From assembly GCA_041671005.1 (NCBI GenBank), contig JBAZCJ010000037.1, positions 1 through 10,779 on the forward strand: DNA of 10,779 nt. Reading direction: 5' to 3'. The number at the start of each line of letters is the position of its first letter. Position 1 is the first letter of the stretch. Shown one piece after another: positions 1 to 6,415 of this stretch. Made by a program: the position numbers and the translations under genes. Source of the stretch: JACRPI01 sp041671005. Its GTDB lineage: Archaea; Nanobdellota; Nanobdellia; Woesearchaeales; DSVV01. A model generated the notes under the pieces. That model was not told the origin of the DNA. It made no database searches and saw only the letters and a list, made by a program, of their open reading frames with translations.

Positions 1-1176
1 TTGTTCCATTAAAGAAATCTTTTTCATTTCTTGTTGATTTTTTTCTTGAAGATTTTTTTCTAATAAAACTATTTTCTTCATTTTTTGAGTAAGTTGAGTA
101 TCATGTAATTGCTGTTTGTTAAGTAACATAACTACTTCCTGCTGAGCTTTTTTACTTTGAACATTCAATTTCTTCAATTTTAGTTCATAATCTTTAGCCT
201 GTTTCATATATGATTTAAATTCTGCCGGAGACTTAAAAGATTGAACTTGAGGATGTTCTTGAACTGATTCATGATAAGTATGAACAGAAGTTTTTGAAAG
301 AGGAGAAGTTTTTAAAGAAGCTAGGGGAGTAATTGATTTTTCTGTAAAAAAATCTTCTTGACCAAAAGGTTCATGTTCCATAGCAATTTGCATATCACGA
401 GCACCCTTTTGTGCTGTAGTTTTTTCAAATGCTAATTCATCAAACATAGATTTTGAAAGAGGTACAGAAGTAGAAAGTTTTTTTACAGGTTGTGTTTCAT
501 GTCGTTTCCCATGTTTAATTTCAGCAAGAAAATCATAAACAGGTGCCTTTTTACCAGGGGTAGGAAATTGATCTCCAAAAGATTCTATTCCTGTTTCTTT
601 TGTTGAAGGAGTTGAAGAAAAAACAGGAATTGGTGAAGATAATGGAACAGATTCTATTTTAATAAGAGGTAAATCTAAATTATCCCAATCTAACTTATCC
701 TGAGCAGGAGATGATTTTTTTTGCATAACGGGTTTTGAAATTTTTAAAGGAGGTAATTCTAATGAACCTGTATCAAAATTATGTTCAGAAAAAGAAAATA
801 AAGGTTTTTTTGATTCTGATTGAAAAGATTCATGCATTTTTTCAGGAGTTTTCAAAGGAGGCAAATCTAATGTATCTAATTCCGATAATTCTTTATCTGA
901 AAATGAATGAGATAATTTTGGAGATCCCCCTAAGGTTAAAGAAGGAATAACCGCAGGTTCAGAAGTAATCTTTTTTTCTTTATTTAAAAAAGAAAAGAAT
1001 GATTTTTTAGGTTCTAATTCTTTTTTAAGAGGAGGTACATCAAGTGCAGTTAAAGATAATGAATCAACAATAGGCTTTTGCACATCAGTGTCATTTCTTT
1101 TCTTACCTTTTCCATAAATTTCTTTATATGCTTCATGGAATTCTTTAGTAGGTTTTGGTGGTTCTAAGTCAAACAT
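1..1176 (-). CDS. Unrecognised disordered/coiled-coil protein with repeated LDLPPLK motifs (C-terminus outside window)
   Basis: This frame runs open from an ATG at 1176 through the left edge, giving 392 residues with no stop, so the C-terminus is missing. I do not recognise a family. Residues 1 to about 310 are rich in Ser, Pro, Lys and Glu and look disordered. They carry a short motif, (L)(D/E)(L/V)PPLK, at residues 45-51, 103-109 and 139-145, with a degenerate fourth copy (LDLPLIK) at 167-173. KK-x-x-FSF-like segments follow or precede some copies (57-63, 123-129). From about residue 320 to the edge the protein becomes a Lys/Gln/Glu/Leu-rich helix that looks like a coiled coil. There is no signal peptide or membrane segment, so it is probably cytoplasmic. 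The start is supported by an AAGGGGAT stretch just before the ATG and a TATA-like box at 1226-1233. A scaffold or adaptor role would be inference from the architecture only. Confidence 0.8.
   Translation of the reverse strand, partial: MFDLEPPKPTKEFHEAYKEIYGKGKKRNDTDVQKPIVDSLSLTALDVPPLKKELEPKKSFFSFLNKEKKITSEPAVIPSLTLGGSPKLSHSFSDKELSELDTLDLPPLKTPEKMHESFQSESKKPLFSFSEHNFDTGSLELPPLKISKPVMQKKSSPAQDKLDWDNLDLPLIKIESVPLSSPIPVFSSTPSTKETGIESFGDQFPTPGKKAPVYDFLAEIKHGKRHETQPVKKLSTSVPLSKSMFDELAFEKTTAQKGARDMQIAMEHEPFGQEDFFTEKSITPLASLKTSPLSKTSVHTYHESVQEHPQVQSFKSPAEFKSYMKQAKDYELKLKKLNVQSKKAQQEVVMLLNKQQLHDTQLTQKMKKIVLLEKNLQEKNQQEMKKISLMEQ
658..1044 (-). repeat. Four copies of an LDLPPLK-like peptide motif
   Basis: Within the left-edge gene, the coding segments at 1024-1044, 850-870, 742-762 and 658-678 encode LDVPPLK, LDLPPLK, LELPPLK and LDLPLIK. 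The spacings of 58, 36 and 28 residues shorten towards the coiled coil. The sequence between them is not conserved apart from nearby FSF segments, so these look like repeated short linear motifs and not folded repeats. A binding function is inference. Confidence 0.7.
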
Positions 1177-1225
1177 GAAATCCCCTTTTTAAATATGTAA
1201 TACAGTTGTTTTAAAGCCCTTTACC

Positions 1226-1233
1226 TTTAAATA
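1226..1233 (-). promoter_or_regulatory. TATA-like box for the left-edge gene
   Basis: On the minus strand this reads TATTTAAA, in an AAAGTATTTAAAGG context. An archaeal start site about 26 bp from its centre would fall near 1203, leaving a leader of roughly 27 nt before the ATG at 1176. A G-rich AAGGGGAT element in that leader could pair with 16S rRNA. A second AT-rich stretch nearer the ATG lies too close to serve this start. Confidence 0.4.
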
Positions 1234-1320
1234 CTTTTGTCGTACTTAGCAAGTAACTAATTTAACCAGAATTATATTGTCACTGACTAAGTTTATTAAA
1301 CATGAAAAAGAAGATATTAT

Positions 1321-1348
1321 TCATGATCAGTATATCATGACCAGTATA
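1321..1348 (+). repeat. 14-bp direct tandem repeat (two copies, one mismatch)
   Basis: The units TCATGATCAGTATA (1321-1334) and TCATGACCAGTATA (1335-1348) abut and differ at one base. They lie between the divergent left-edge gene and the zinc-ribbon/EF-1 beta pair. An 8-bp inverted pair, TTGTCACT at 1277-1284 and AGTGACAA at 1360-1367, flanks them. The layout would suit a regulator site; chance in AT-rich DNA is also possible. Confidence 0.55.
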
Positions 1349-1412
1349 ACTTATAAAATAGTGACAAAATCATAGAAAAAAAGTATAAAAGAAACTCACA
1401 GTCAACACAAGG

Positions 1413-1420
1413 TTTAAAAA
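1413..1420 (+). promoter_or_regulatory. TATA-like box for the zinc-ribbon/EF-1 beta operon
   Basis: TTTAAAAA is centred about 26 bp before position 1442. Initiation there would give a 13-14 nt leader that just includes the GGTGGTGAG ribosome-binding sequence before the ATG at 1456. Further AT-rich boxes at about 1350-1359 and 1383-1390 are alternatives. Confidence 0.4.
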
Positions 1421-1455
1421 GGAGTGCTGATTTCAGTGTAACATAGGTGGTGAGT

Positions 1456-1629
1456 ATGACAAAAGAAATTCAATGTATATCTTGTAAAAAAAATCAGATA
1501 AATTGTACTGGAACTATTATGTTCAAATGCCCGCAATGTGGTAAATTTGAGATTGTACGCTGCAAAAAATGCCGTGAAATCGCAACACCATATGTGTGCC
1601 CTGAATGTGGATTTAATGGACCAGCGTGA
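1456..1629 (+). CDS. Small archaeal two-zinc-finger protein (HVO_2753-like zinc ribbon)
   Basis: This is a 57-residue protein with four CxxC knuckles: C7/C10, C25/C28 (CPQCG), C36/C39 and C48/C51 (CPECG). That is enough for two zinc sites. Length, spacing and position directly before EF-1 beta match the archaeal small zinc-finger family typified by Haloferax HVO_2753, thought to bind RNA or protein; the exact role is not settled. I chose the ATG at 1456 because GGTGGTGAG lies immediately upstream at good spacing. In-frame GTG codons at 1447 and 1450 belong to that ribosome-binding sequence and would add only MVS. The stop lies five bases before the likely EF-1 beta ATG, so the two genes should be co-transcribed and perhaps translationally coupled. 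Confidence 0.9.
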   Translation: MTKEIQCISCKKNQINCTGTIMFKCPQCGKFEIVRCKKCREIATPYVCPECGFNGPA

Positions 1630-1634
1630 GAAGA

Positions 1635-1910
1635 ATGCCTCAAATAATTATTGATATGAAAGTTATGCCTACATCTCCAGATGTTGATCTAACAAAACTC
1701 ACAAAAGAAATTGACACAATTATCACACATTACGGTGGAAAGCTACACAAACATGAAATACAGCCTATTGCATTTGGCCTTAAAGCATTACTTTTAATTC
1801 TAACAGTTGATGAATCAAAAGGATCAACAGATGCTCTTGAAGAAAAAATCAGTAAAACCAAAGGCGTAGAATCAGTACAGGTCACTGGTGTCAGTCGAGC
1901 ATTAGGATAA
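1635..1910 (+). CDS. ef1b: Archaeal elongation factor 1-beta (aEF-1 beta)
   Basis: The 91-residue product matches archaeal aEF-1 beta, the nucleotide exchange factor that recharges EF-1 alpha with GTP in the cytoplasm. Family features visible are the N-terminal strand with KVMPTSPDVDL (residues 9-19), the central IQPIAFGLKAL segment, and the C-terminal GVESVQVTGVSRALG. The length equals the usual 88-91 residues for the one-domain archaeal form. The ATG at 1635 is preferred over an in-frame GTG at 1626, which overlaps the upstream stop and would add a non-conserved MRR; GTGAGAAG just before the ATG can act as ribosome-binding sequence. It is the second gene of a pair with the zinc-ribbon protein, a conserved archaeal neighbourhood. 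It ends 15 bp from the convergent FcoT-like gene. Confidence 0.95.
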   Translation: MPQIIIDMKVMPTSPDVDLTKLTKEIDTIITHYGGKLHKHEIQPIAFGLKALLLILTVDESKGSTDALEEKISKTKGVESVQVTGVSRALG

Positions 1911-1938
1911 ATTATTATTATTTCTTTATTTATATTTT
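1911..1938 (+). terminator. T-rich termination region after EF-1 beta
   Basis: Directly after the EF-1 beta stop the plus strand is almost pure T and A, with several T clusters and no hairpin. Archaeal termination commonly uses such U-rich tracts. It runs into the 3' end of the convergent gene. Confidence 0.4.
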
Positions 1939-2414
1939 AATACAAAAGTAATATCTCCAATAACAGCATCAGTATCAAAAGAAAGTGCAACTTTTGCAAG
2001 GTAAAAATTTTCTTCTCTTCTCAGTTGTTCAAGTATCAATTGACTTGTAAATGGCCTGCAAGGATCTATTTGTTTTTTATATTTTCTAATAGAACGAGCA
2101 ATAAAAACATTATCTGCTTTAAGTGCAAGATATTCTTGAACATCAATACCTTCCATTCCTTGCCATCTTTTATCTGTTAAAAGCTGCCCGAATAAAACAT
2201 ACGCGAGTTGATTAGTACAGAAATTCATCTGTATTTCTGTAACATGACCTACAGGTTCTTGATACTCTGTTCCTTGAATTTGAAATATACCTGTAACAAC
2301 AGTGCCTTCTACACCTGTTTCTGAAGTATACAAAATAGAAGCCGCTTGTAAATATCGCAAAGGAAGATGATACATCTCACATACTTTTTCCACTAAACTT
2401 TTTTCAATATCCAT
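1926..2414 (-). CDS. FcoT-like hotdog-fold thioesterase family protein
   Basis: This 162-residue protein resembles the FcoT family (Pfam FcoT-like thioesterase domain), known from Mycobacterium tuberculosis Rv0098. The best-matching segments are GHVTEIQMNFCTNQLAY (56-72), which parallels the GHF...CFNQLAY core of Rv0098, and VFIARSIRKYKKQIDP, which parallels its LIRKASSRFRKPLNP region. Family members act on long-chain or alpha,beta-unsaturated acyl thioesters, some in isonitrile lipopeptide synthesis. Whether this one hydrolyses an acyl-CoA or acyl-ACP cannot be read from the sequence. There is no signal peptide or membrane segment. The ATG follows the Trm1 stop by 23 nt without a clear Shine-Dalgarno, and the gene is the last of a three-gene minus-strand operon. 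None of its neighbours is a lipid gene, so the substrate is unknown. The family call rests on remembered motifs. Confidence 0.7.
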   Translation of the reverse strand: MDIEKSLVEKVCEMYHLPLRYLQAASILYTSETGVEGTVVTGIFQIQGTEYQEPVGHVTEIQMNFCTNQLAYVLFGQLLTDKRWQGMEGIDVQEYLALKADNVFIARSIRKYKKQIDPCRPFTSQLILEQLRREENFYLAKVALSFDTDAVIGDITFVLKYK

Positions 2415-2437
2415 AACAGAAAGTAATGAAATTTCTT

Positions 2438-3466
2438 TTATAAAAGTGACTTAATAATTTCAAGTAATTCGTTTTCAGATATTGTTGACCGCAAACCAGT
2501 ATCTGCAAAATGTGTTCGTGTAACAGCATACCCTTTTTTTCGTATTGCATCCATTAAAGTATCGTATTTAGGAATCATTAAATGATTTTTTTTACAGATT
2601 GCATGAATATCATAAAAACCAACAGTATCAATCAATGCTTCTTTTGTAATTATAATAAAAAATTTATCATCACTTTTCATATTATTTAATAATTCTTTAT
2701 CCCATAATTGACCCGCCCATATTGGACCTATCATTTTACTTTCTTTATTCAATAAAGAATGCTGTTTAAGAATTACATCTACTTTTGATTTTCCTTTCAT
2801 ACATTGAAAAAATACACGCATATAATGATCTTTGAAATAACTAAAAATAGGAATTAATGCTTTATCATATTGTGCAGCAATTTGTTGACATTTCATGATC
2901 AATATTCGTAACCCATATTCGTGCATTTCTGGACCGTGGCAGGGCATTGCACTATATTTTCTTTTACATGCAGCAGGAAATGTGCCCGCAAGAGCACTTG
3001 TATCAGTTGCAGTCACTGCAAGAATACCATTTCTACTTATACGCTTACATGCTGCATCCAAAAAAGGTACAGGAGTTCCAAACGGATCAAGATCAATATA
3101 ATCAAATCCTGTTGATTCTAATAAAAACATAGTTGCTTCTTTTTGTGTAATGATTATTCGCGGATCATTTTCAAGATTATTTTTTTTCAAATTATCTTTA
3201 ATATAAGTAATTGCTTGTGAACTTTGATCATTAATGGTAATTGATTTGATCTTATCTTCAAAAAGTTCTTGAAGAAAACGAATAGAACGAATGCCAGATG
3301 CTGCCATGATATCTGCAAGTTGCATATTTTTATATGGCAAAGCATTAAGCACAGCAATACTCATATCTCTATTAAATTTCATAACAGGATTATAAAATAC
3401 TTCAAGCTTTTTTGAAATTTTACCTTCTGCAACAGAAAAGATTGCATTATTTTCATTAACTTCCAT
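2438..3466 (-). CDS. trm1: tRNA (guanine(26)-N2)-dimethyltransferase Trm1
   Basis: This SAM-dependent enzyme methylates N2 of G26 at the junction of the D and anticodon stems of tRNAs. Visible family features are EVFYNPVMKFNRDMS (22-36), SAM motif I ADIMAASGIRSIRF (51-64), acidic motif II ending in IND (80), catalytic motif YIDLDPFGTPVPF (123-135), TATDTSALAGTFP (152-164), and the CHGPEMHEYGLRILI segment (176-190). The C-terminal domain carries GPIWAGQLWDKEL and the THFADTG box. At 342 residues it is shorter than the Pyrococcus enzyme (about 380). The start ATG is preceded by AGGAG with 6-nt spacing, located inside the end of the upstream pseudo-phosphatase gene, which it overlaps by 11 nt. 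The tRNA-Thr at 8689-8781 has G at position 26 and is a possible substrate. Confidence 0.95.
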   Translation of the reverse strand: MEVNENNAIFSVAEGKISKKLEVFYNPVMKFNRDMSIAVLNALPYKNMQLADIMAASGIRSIRFLQELFEDKIKSITINDQSSQAITYIKDNLKKNNLENDPRIIITQKEATMFLLESTGFDYIDLDPFGTPVPFLDAACKRISRNGILAVTATDTSALAGTFPAACKRKYSAMPCHGPEMHEYGLRILIMKCQQIAAQYDKALIPIFSYFKDHYMRVFFQCMKGKSKVDVILKQHSLLNKESKMIGPIWAGQLWDKELLNNMKSDDKFFIIITKEALIDTVGFYDIHAICKKNHLMIPKYDTLMDAIRKKGYAVTRTHFADTGLRSTISENELLEIIKSLL

Positions 3467-4229
3467 GATGAACTCCTAAGGTATGATATGAATATCCTCG
3501 AGGACTTGCAGAGATTACTTGAAGTTGACTAAAACTAACATTAAATTCTATTGATCGTATTCCTAATTTTGGATCTATGTTAACAAGAGTTACTTCCTTA
3601 TAATTTTGAGGAAATAATCCTCCTTTTCCACGAATCTCCATATGTTCTCCAAAAGTATTATATTTAATTCTTTCTACAAGATATGCAGTAAGCATAGGAC
3701 CAGTAATTGTAACAACATGTTGTTGTTTTTGTTTAGCTTTTACTTCCATTAAAGATAATAAACGTGACAACCGATCTTCAAGATCTCGTAAAGATTCTAA
3801 ACCTAACTCCTCAAGATCTCCACGCATATCTCTTCGCATATAACGAAGATCATAACGATGAAGAAAAGAATATTTGTTTATGTCTGTATCATGTTCAAGA
3901 GCATAATTTAACCACGCATCTTTTATTTGGTTTGCAGTCATTCCAGTTAAATCTCCAAAAGAAACTTCAATTAATTGATCCACTAATTTATATGAGGGAA
4001 TTTCTCGATGAGCAGTAAGATATTGTGTCCCAATAATATATTGAATCCCCATAGCAGCTGGATCCTGAGAAGAAGTTAAAATTTCATCAATATTTACCCT
4101 TGAAAGAATATTTCCTAATTGAATAGCAGTCTCTTCCCCTGTAGGAGTAAGAAGATTAGAAGAACTTGGCCTAACAATTTGCTTTACATCAGCTTCAGAC
4201 TCTGGCGTTCTTACAAGTATCCATAACAT
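3456..4229 (-). CDS. Histidine-phosphatase-fold protein lacking catalytic residues (predicted pseudoenzyme)
   Basis: The 257-residue product follows the phosphoglycerate mutase/histidine phosphatase layout. It has an N-terminal strand MLWILVRTPESEAD (compare LVRHGESEAN), LTPTGEETAIQLG (27-39), DEILTSS (48-54), LIEVSFGDLTGMT (86-98), and a late strand HVVTITGPMLTAYLVE (171-186). The signature residues are replaced: RHG is RTP (7-9), the second Arg after the SS is missing (SSQDPAAM), and the second catalytic His (SHG) is TGP (176-178). Phosphatase or mutase activity is therefore unlikely, and a binding or regulatory role is inferred. Residues from about 105 to 165 form a charged helical insert. 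I chose the ATG at 4229 because the family usually starts right at this strand and a TTTAAAAA box lies about 26 bp upstream (leaderless). A GTG at 4268 would add 13 residues. The gene overlaps trm1 by 11 nt. Confidence 0.8.
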   Translation of the reverse strand: MLWILVRTPESEADVKQIVRPSSSNLLTPTGEETAIQLGNILSRVNIDEILTSSQDPAAMGIQYIIGTQYLTAHREIPSYKLVDQLIEVSFGDLTGMTANQIKDAWLNYALEHDTDINKYSFLHRYDLRYMRRDMRGDLEELGLESLRDLEDRLSRLLSLMEVKAKQKQQHVVTITGPMLTAYLVERIKYNTFGEHMEIRGKGGLFPQNYKEVTLVNIDPKLGIRSIEFNVSFSQLQVISASPRGYSYHTLGVHHGS

Positions 4230-4251
4230 AAGAGAAACTATCTTTAGTTGA

Positions 4252-4259
4252 TTTTTAAA
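4252..4259 (-). promoter_or_regulatory. TATA-like box for the pseudo-phosphatase/trm1/FcoT-like operon
   Basis: Minus-strand TTTAAAAA is centred about 26 bp from the ATG at 4229, implying a leaderless transcript. A second minus-strand candidate is TATATAAA at 4306-4313, which would start near 4284 and give a leadered transcript serving either the GTG at 4268 or the ATG. Confidence 0.4.
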
Positions 4260-4305
4260 GGTTAACACCTATTTTGAACCTGTTTAATCCCTGAATTGCA
4301 AAATA

Positions 4306-4313
4306 TTTATATA
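4306..4313 (+). promoter_or_regulatory. TATA box for the permease-methyltransferase gene, possibly bidirectional
   Basis: TTTATATA is followed by AAGG. Its centre is about 21-26 bp from the two in-frame ATGs at 4330 and 4336, so the mRNA would be essentially leaderless. The element reads TATATAAA on the other strand and may also drive the divergent operon. Confidence 0.5.
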
Positions 4314-4329
4314 AGGTTAAAACTAAAAA

Positions 4330-6378
4330 ATGCCCATGCCCGATGAAGAATTTCATTATGTCAAATTAAAAGAGAAAAAAGAAGATAATATTAAACAAAC
4401 ATTAGGATATTTTATTATCTTCATTCTTGCATTAAATTTTTTATTTGATTCATCTATTTTTTATATTCCCCAGATGGGATTTGAACTTACAGGCCCTTCA
4501 TCAATTTTAGTTTGGATTCTTCTCATAATAATTGCGTTATATGTTGCCATGTGTTTCGCAGAAGTTATTGCAATGATCCCCACAACAGGAGGAATTTATG
4601 AAATTTCTAAACAAACCTATGGAACATTCACTTCATTTATGACCGGATGGCTTACATGGATGGCAGGAAATTTTGCTTTGCTTATTTCTATTCCTGCAGG
4701 ATTAGAATTAATTATTCAATCAGATACTACTAATGCTTATGTTATAAAACTCATAATTTCCATTGCAACAGTACTTTTTTTCAGTTATCTTGCATTAAGA
4801 GTAAAAGATGTTGGTTCAAAAATACTTGCATATTCTACAATTTTCATTTTATTTGTCTTTGCAATATTGATTTTTTCAACATATATTGATGTAGGAACAC
4901 TATTAAGAGATCACATATTAACAACAAAAATTAGTTTAGAAAATTATAAACCTTTTTTTTGGCATGAAGGATTTCTTTCCAATTTTGGTTATTTCTTTGC
5001 AACAATTTTTGTTATTGCTACGACCTTTTTTGGTCTTGAAGCAGTCACATTCTTGTCAGGAGACGTCAAGGATCCTAAAAAAGTCATGCCAAAAGTACTG
5101 ATATGGGGAACAGCAATTGTTTTAATTGTAATGGTCATTTTTGTTATTGGGTCTATTGGCGTTCTTGATCATGAAACTTATGTAGAATCATATATTTTTT
5201 ATGAAGATATTATGCTTAAAACCTTTGATGGATACGGTGCATTACTCATCACTGCTGTTGTCTTTATTTCAGGATTAGTATATTTTAGTGAAGGATTAGG
5301 ATGGATTCTTTCTGGACCAAGACTTATTTTTTCCATTGCAAAAGATGACTTTTTCCCCGCAAGTTTTCAAAAATTAGATGAAAGATACAATGCACCAGTA
5401 AAAGCAATTAAATTTCAAGCAATTATTCTTAGTATTGGTTTATTAATTAATTACTTTTTTTACATTTTTACTGAAAAAGATCCATTTTACATGTTTCATG
5501 AACAACTGATATTTGCATCATTAATCTTAATTATATTATTAATCATTTCTATTCCAATTTTAAGAAAAAAAATGCCTGACGCAGAAAGACCATACAAGGT
5601 ACCAATGGGGAATTACATGCCATATGGTGTTGCAGCATTTTTTATAATTGCAATGATTTGTTGGGTTATTTTAGAAGAAGGATATCACTCTTTACTAATA
5701 ACATTAATTATAATTACAATTGGAATTCCCGTGTATGGATTTTTACTATTTTTATTTGATCCAGAAGTATTTACCAACTTCAAAAAAACGTTTACTATGG
5801 TAGGAATTATTTATGAAAAAATTGTATTTACAAAAAAAATAAAAGAATTATTATTTGATAAAGTGGGAGATATTGCAGGGAAAAAAGTATTATTATATGG
5901 CTGTGGATTTGGAACATTACTAATAGATGTTGCAGAAATAGTTGGTCCTGAAGGAAAAGTATATGTAACAGATATTAGTAAAAAAACAATAGATGTTGTC
6001 AACAAAAAAATTATAAAAAAAGCATATAGTCACGTATTCAGTTTACATGACGAACATCATGCAAACAGAGTACATCCTTCTGTCCCTTCAATAGATATCA
6101 TTATTTCTATTGGTCTTTTGCATCATTTGCAGGACTTTGAAAAAATTGTAAAAGAAATGTATGTTAGACTTCCAGAAGCTGGAAGATTAGTATTTAAAGA
6201 TGAGATCGATGTTCTTAAATTTTTACCAAACGGAGCATGGGCAGCAGATATTGATCAAGCAATAGAAGTATTACACCGACAAGGCTTTATTGCACAAAAA
6301 CAAATTGTAAAAGGAATCCTTGTAAATCATGTTTTCATTTATGCTATGAAAACAGAAGAGCGAGTACCGTTGATTTGA
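4330..6378 (+). CDS. APC-family amino-acid permease fused to a C-terminal SAM-dependent methyltransferase domain
   Basis: The 682-residue product has two parts. Residues about 20-478 form an APC-superfamily permease with roughly 12 hydrophobic segments. It shows the SSIFYIP segment in TM1, TTGGIYEISKQTYGTFTSFMTGWL (86-108), FFGLEAVTFLSGDVKDPKKVMPK (233-255) and RPYKVP (420-425). Such carriers take up amino acids or related compounds across the membrane. Residues about 510-674 form a class I methyltransferase of the UbiE-like kind: motif I VLLYGCGFGTLLIDVA (520-535), GPEGKVYVTDIS with the ribose-binding acid D548, and IDIIISIGLLHHLQDF (588-603). The reading frame is continuous through a short helical linker, so the domain should lie at the cytoplasmic face. 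Substrate and methyl acceptor are not readable. A second in-frame ATG at 4336 is an alternative start. The fusion is not one I know from characterised proteins. Confidence 0.9.
   Translation: MPMPDEEFHYVKLKEKKEDNIKQTLGYFIIFILALNFLFDSSIFYIPQMGFELTGPSSILVWILLIIIALYVAMCFAEVIAMIPTTGGIYEISKQTYGTFTSFMTGWLTWMAGNFALLISIPAGLELIIQSDTTNAYVIKLIISIATVLFFSYLALRVKDVGSKILAYSTIFILFVFAILIFSTYIDVGTLLRDHILTTKISLENYKPFFWHEGFLSNFGYFFATIFVIATTFFGLEAVTFLSGDVKDPKKVMPKVLIWGTAIVLIVMVIFVIGSIGVLDHETYVESYIFYEDIMLKTFDGYGALLITAVVFISGLVYFSEGLGWILSGPRLIFSIAKDDFFPASFQKLDERYNAPVKAIKFQAIILSIGLLINYFFYIFTEKDPFYMFHEQLIFASLILIILLIISIPILRKKMPDAERPYKVPMGNYMPYGVAAFFIIAMICWVILEEGYHSLLITLIIITIGIPVYGFLLFLFDPEVFTNFKKTFTMVGIIYEKIVFTKKIKELLFDKVGDIAGKKVLLYGCGFGTLLIDVAEIVGPEGKVYVTDISKKTIDVVNKKIIKKAYSHVFSLHDEHHANRVHPSVPSIDIIISIGLLHHLQDFEKIVKEMYVRLPEAGRLVFKDEIDVLKFLPNGAWAADIDQAIEVLHRQGFIAQKQIVKGILVNHVFIYAMKTEERVPLI
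5857..6375 (+). other. Methyltransferase domain of the permease fusion
   Basis: This marks residues 510-682 of the preceding gene. It contains the complete Rossmann-type motif series of a class I methyltransferase: a glycine-rich loop (GCGFG), an acidic residue at the end of strand 2, an LLHH motif at strand 4, and a final beta-strand pair ending near NHVFIYAMK. No membrane segment occurs here. Confidence 0.8.
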
Positions 6379-6385
6379 CACAAAA

Positions 6386-6393
6386 CTTAAAAA
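6386..6393 (+). promoter_or_regulatory. TATA-like box for the aIF5B gene
   Basis: CTTAAAAA is centred about 26 bp before the ATG at 6416, in the 37-bp gap after the permease fusion stop. No Shine-Dalgarno precedes the ATG, so leaderless translation from its own promoter is likely, although read-through from upstream is possible. Confidence 0.45.
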
Positions 6394-6415
6394 CACCCTT
6401 CTTTTTGTTCTATTC

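Noticed and set aside
735..950. Plus-strand open frame of 71 codons
   Set aside because: It lies antisense inside the left-edge coding frame, has low-complexity Ile/Leu/Lys content and no recognisable motif; the minus-strand protein explains the region.
1626..1634. GTG start for EF-1 beta
   Set aside because: It overlaps the upstream stop and adds three residues not typical of the family; the same bases serve as ribosome-binding sequence for ATG 1635.
2895..3132. Three overlapping plus-strand frames
   Set aside because: They are antisense to the most conserved part of trm1 and have no independent support.
3764..4018. Plus-strand 84-codon frame
   Set aside because: It is antisense to the helical insert of the pseudo-phosphatase, with no promoter or ribosome-binding sequence and no family resemblance.
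4230..4268. Extended GTG start for the pseudo-phosphatase
   Set aside because: It would add 13 residues before the usual first strand of the fold, and the best-spaced TATA-like box lies within this extension. It is kept as an alternative because another TATA at 4306-4313 could serve it.
5811..6005. Minus-strand frame of 64 codons
   Set aside because: It is a shadow of the methyltransferase domain of the permease fusion.
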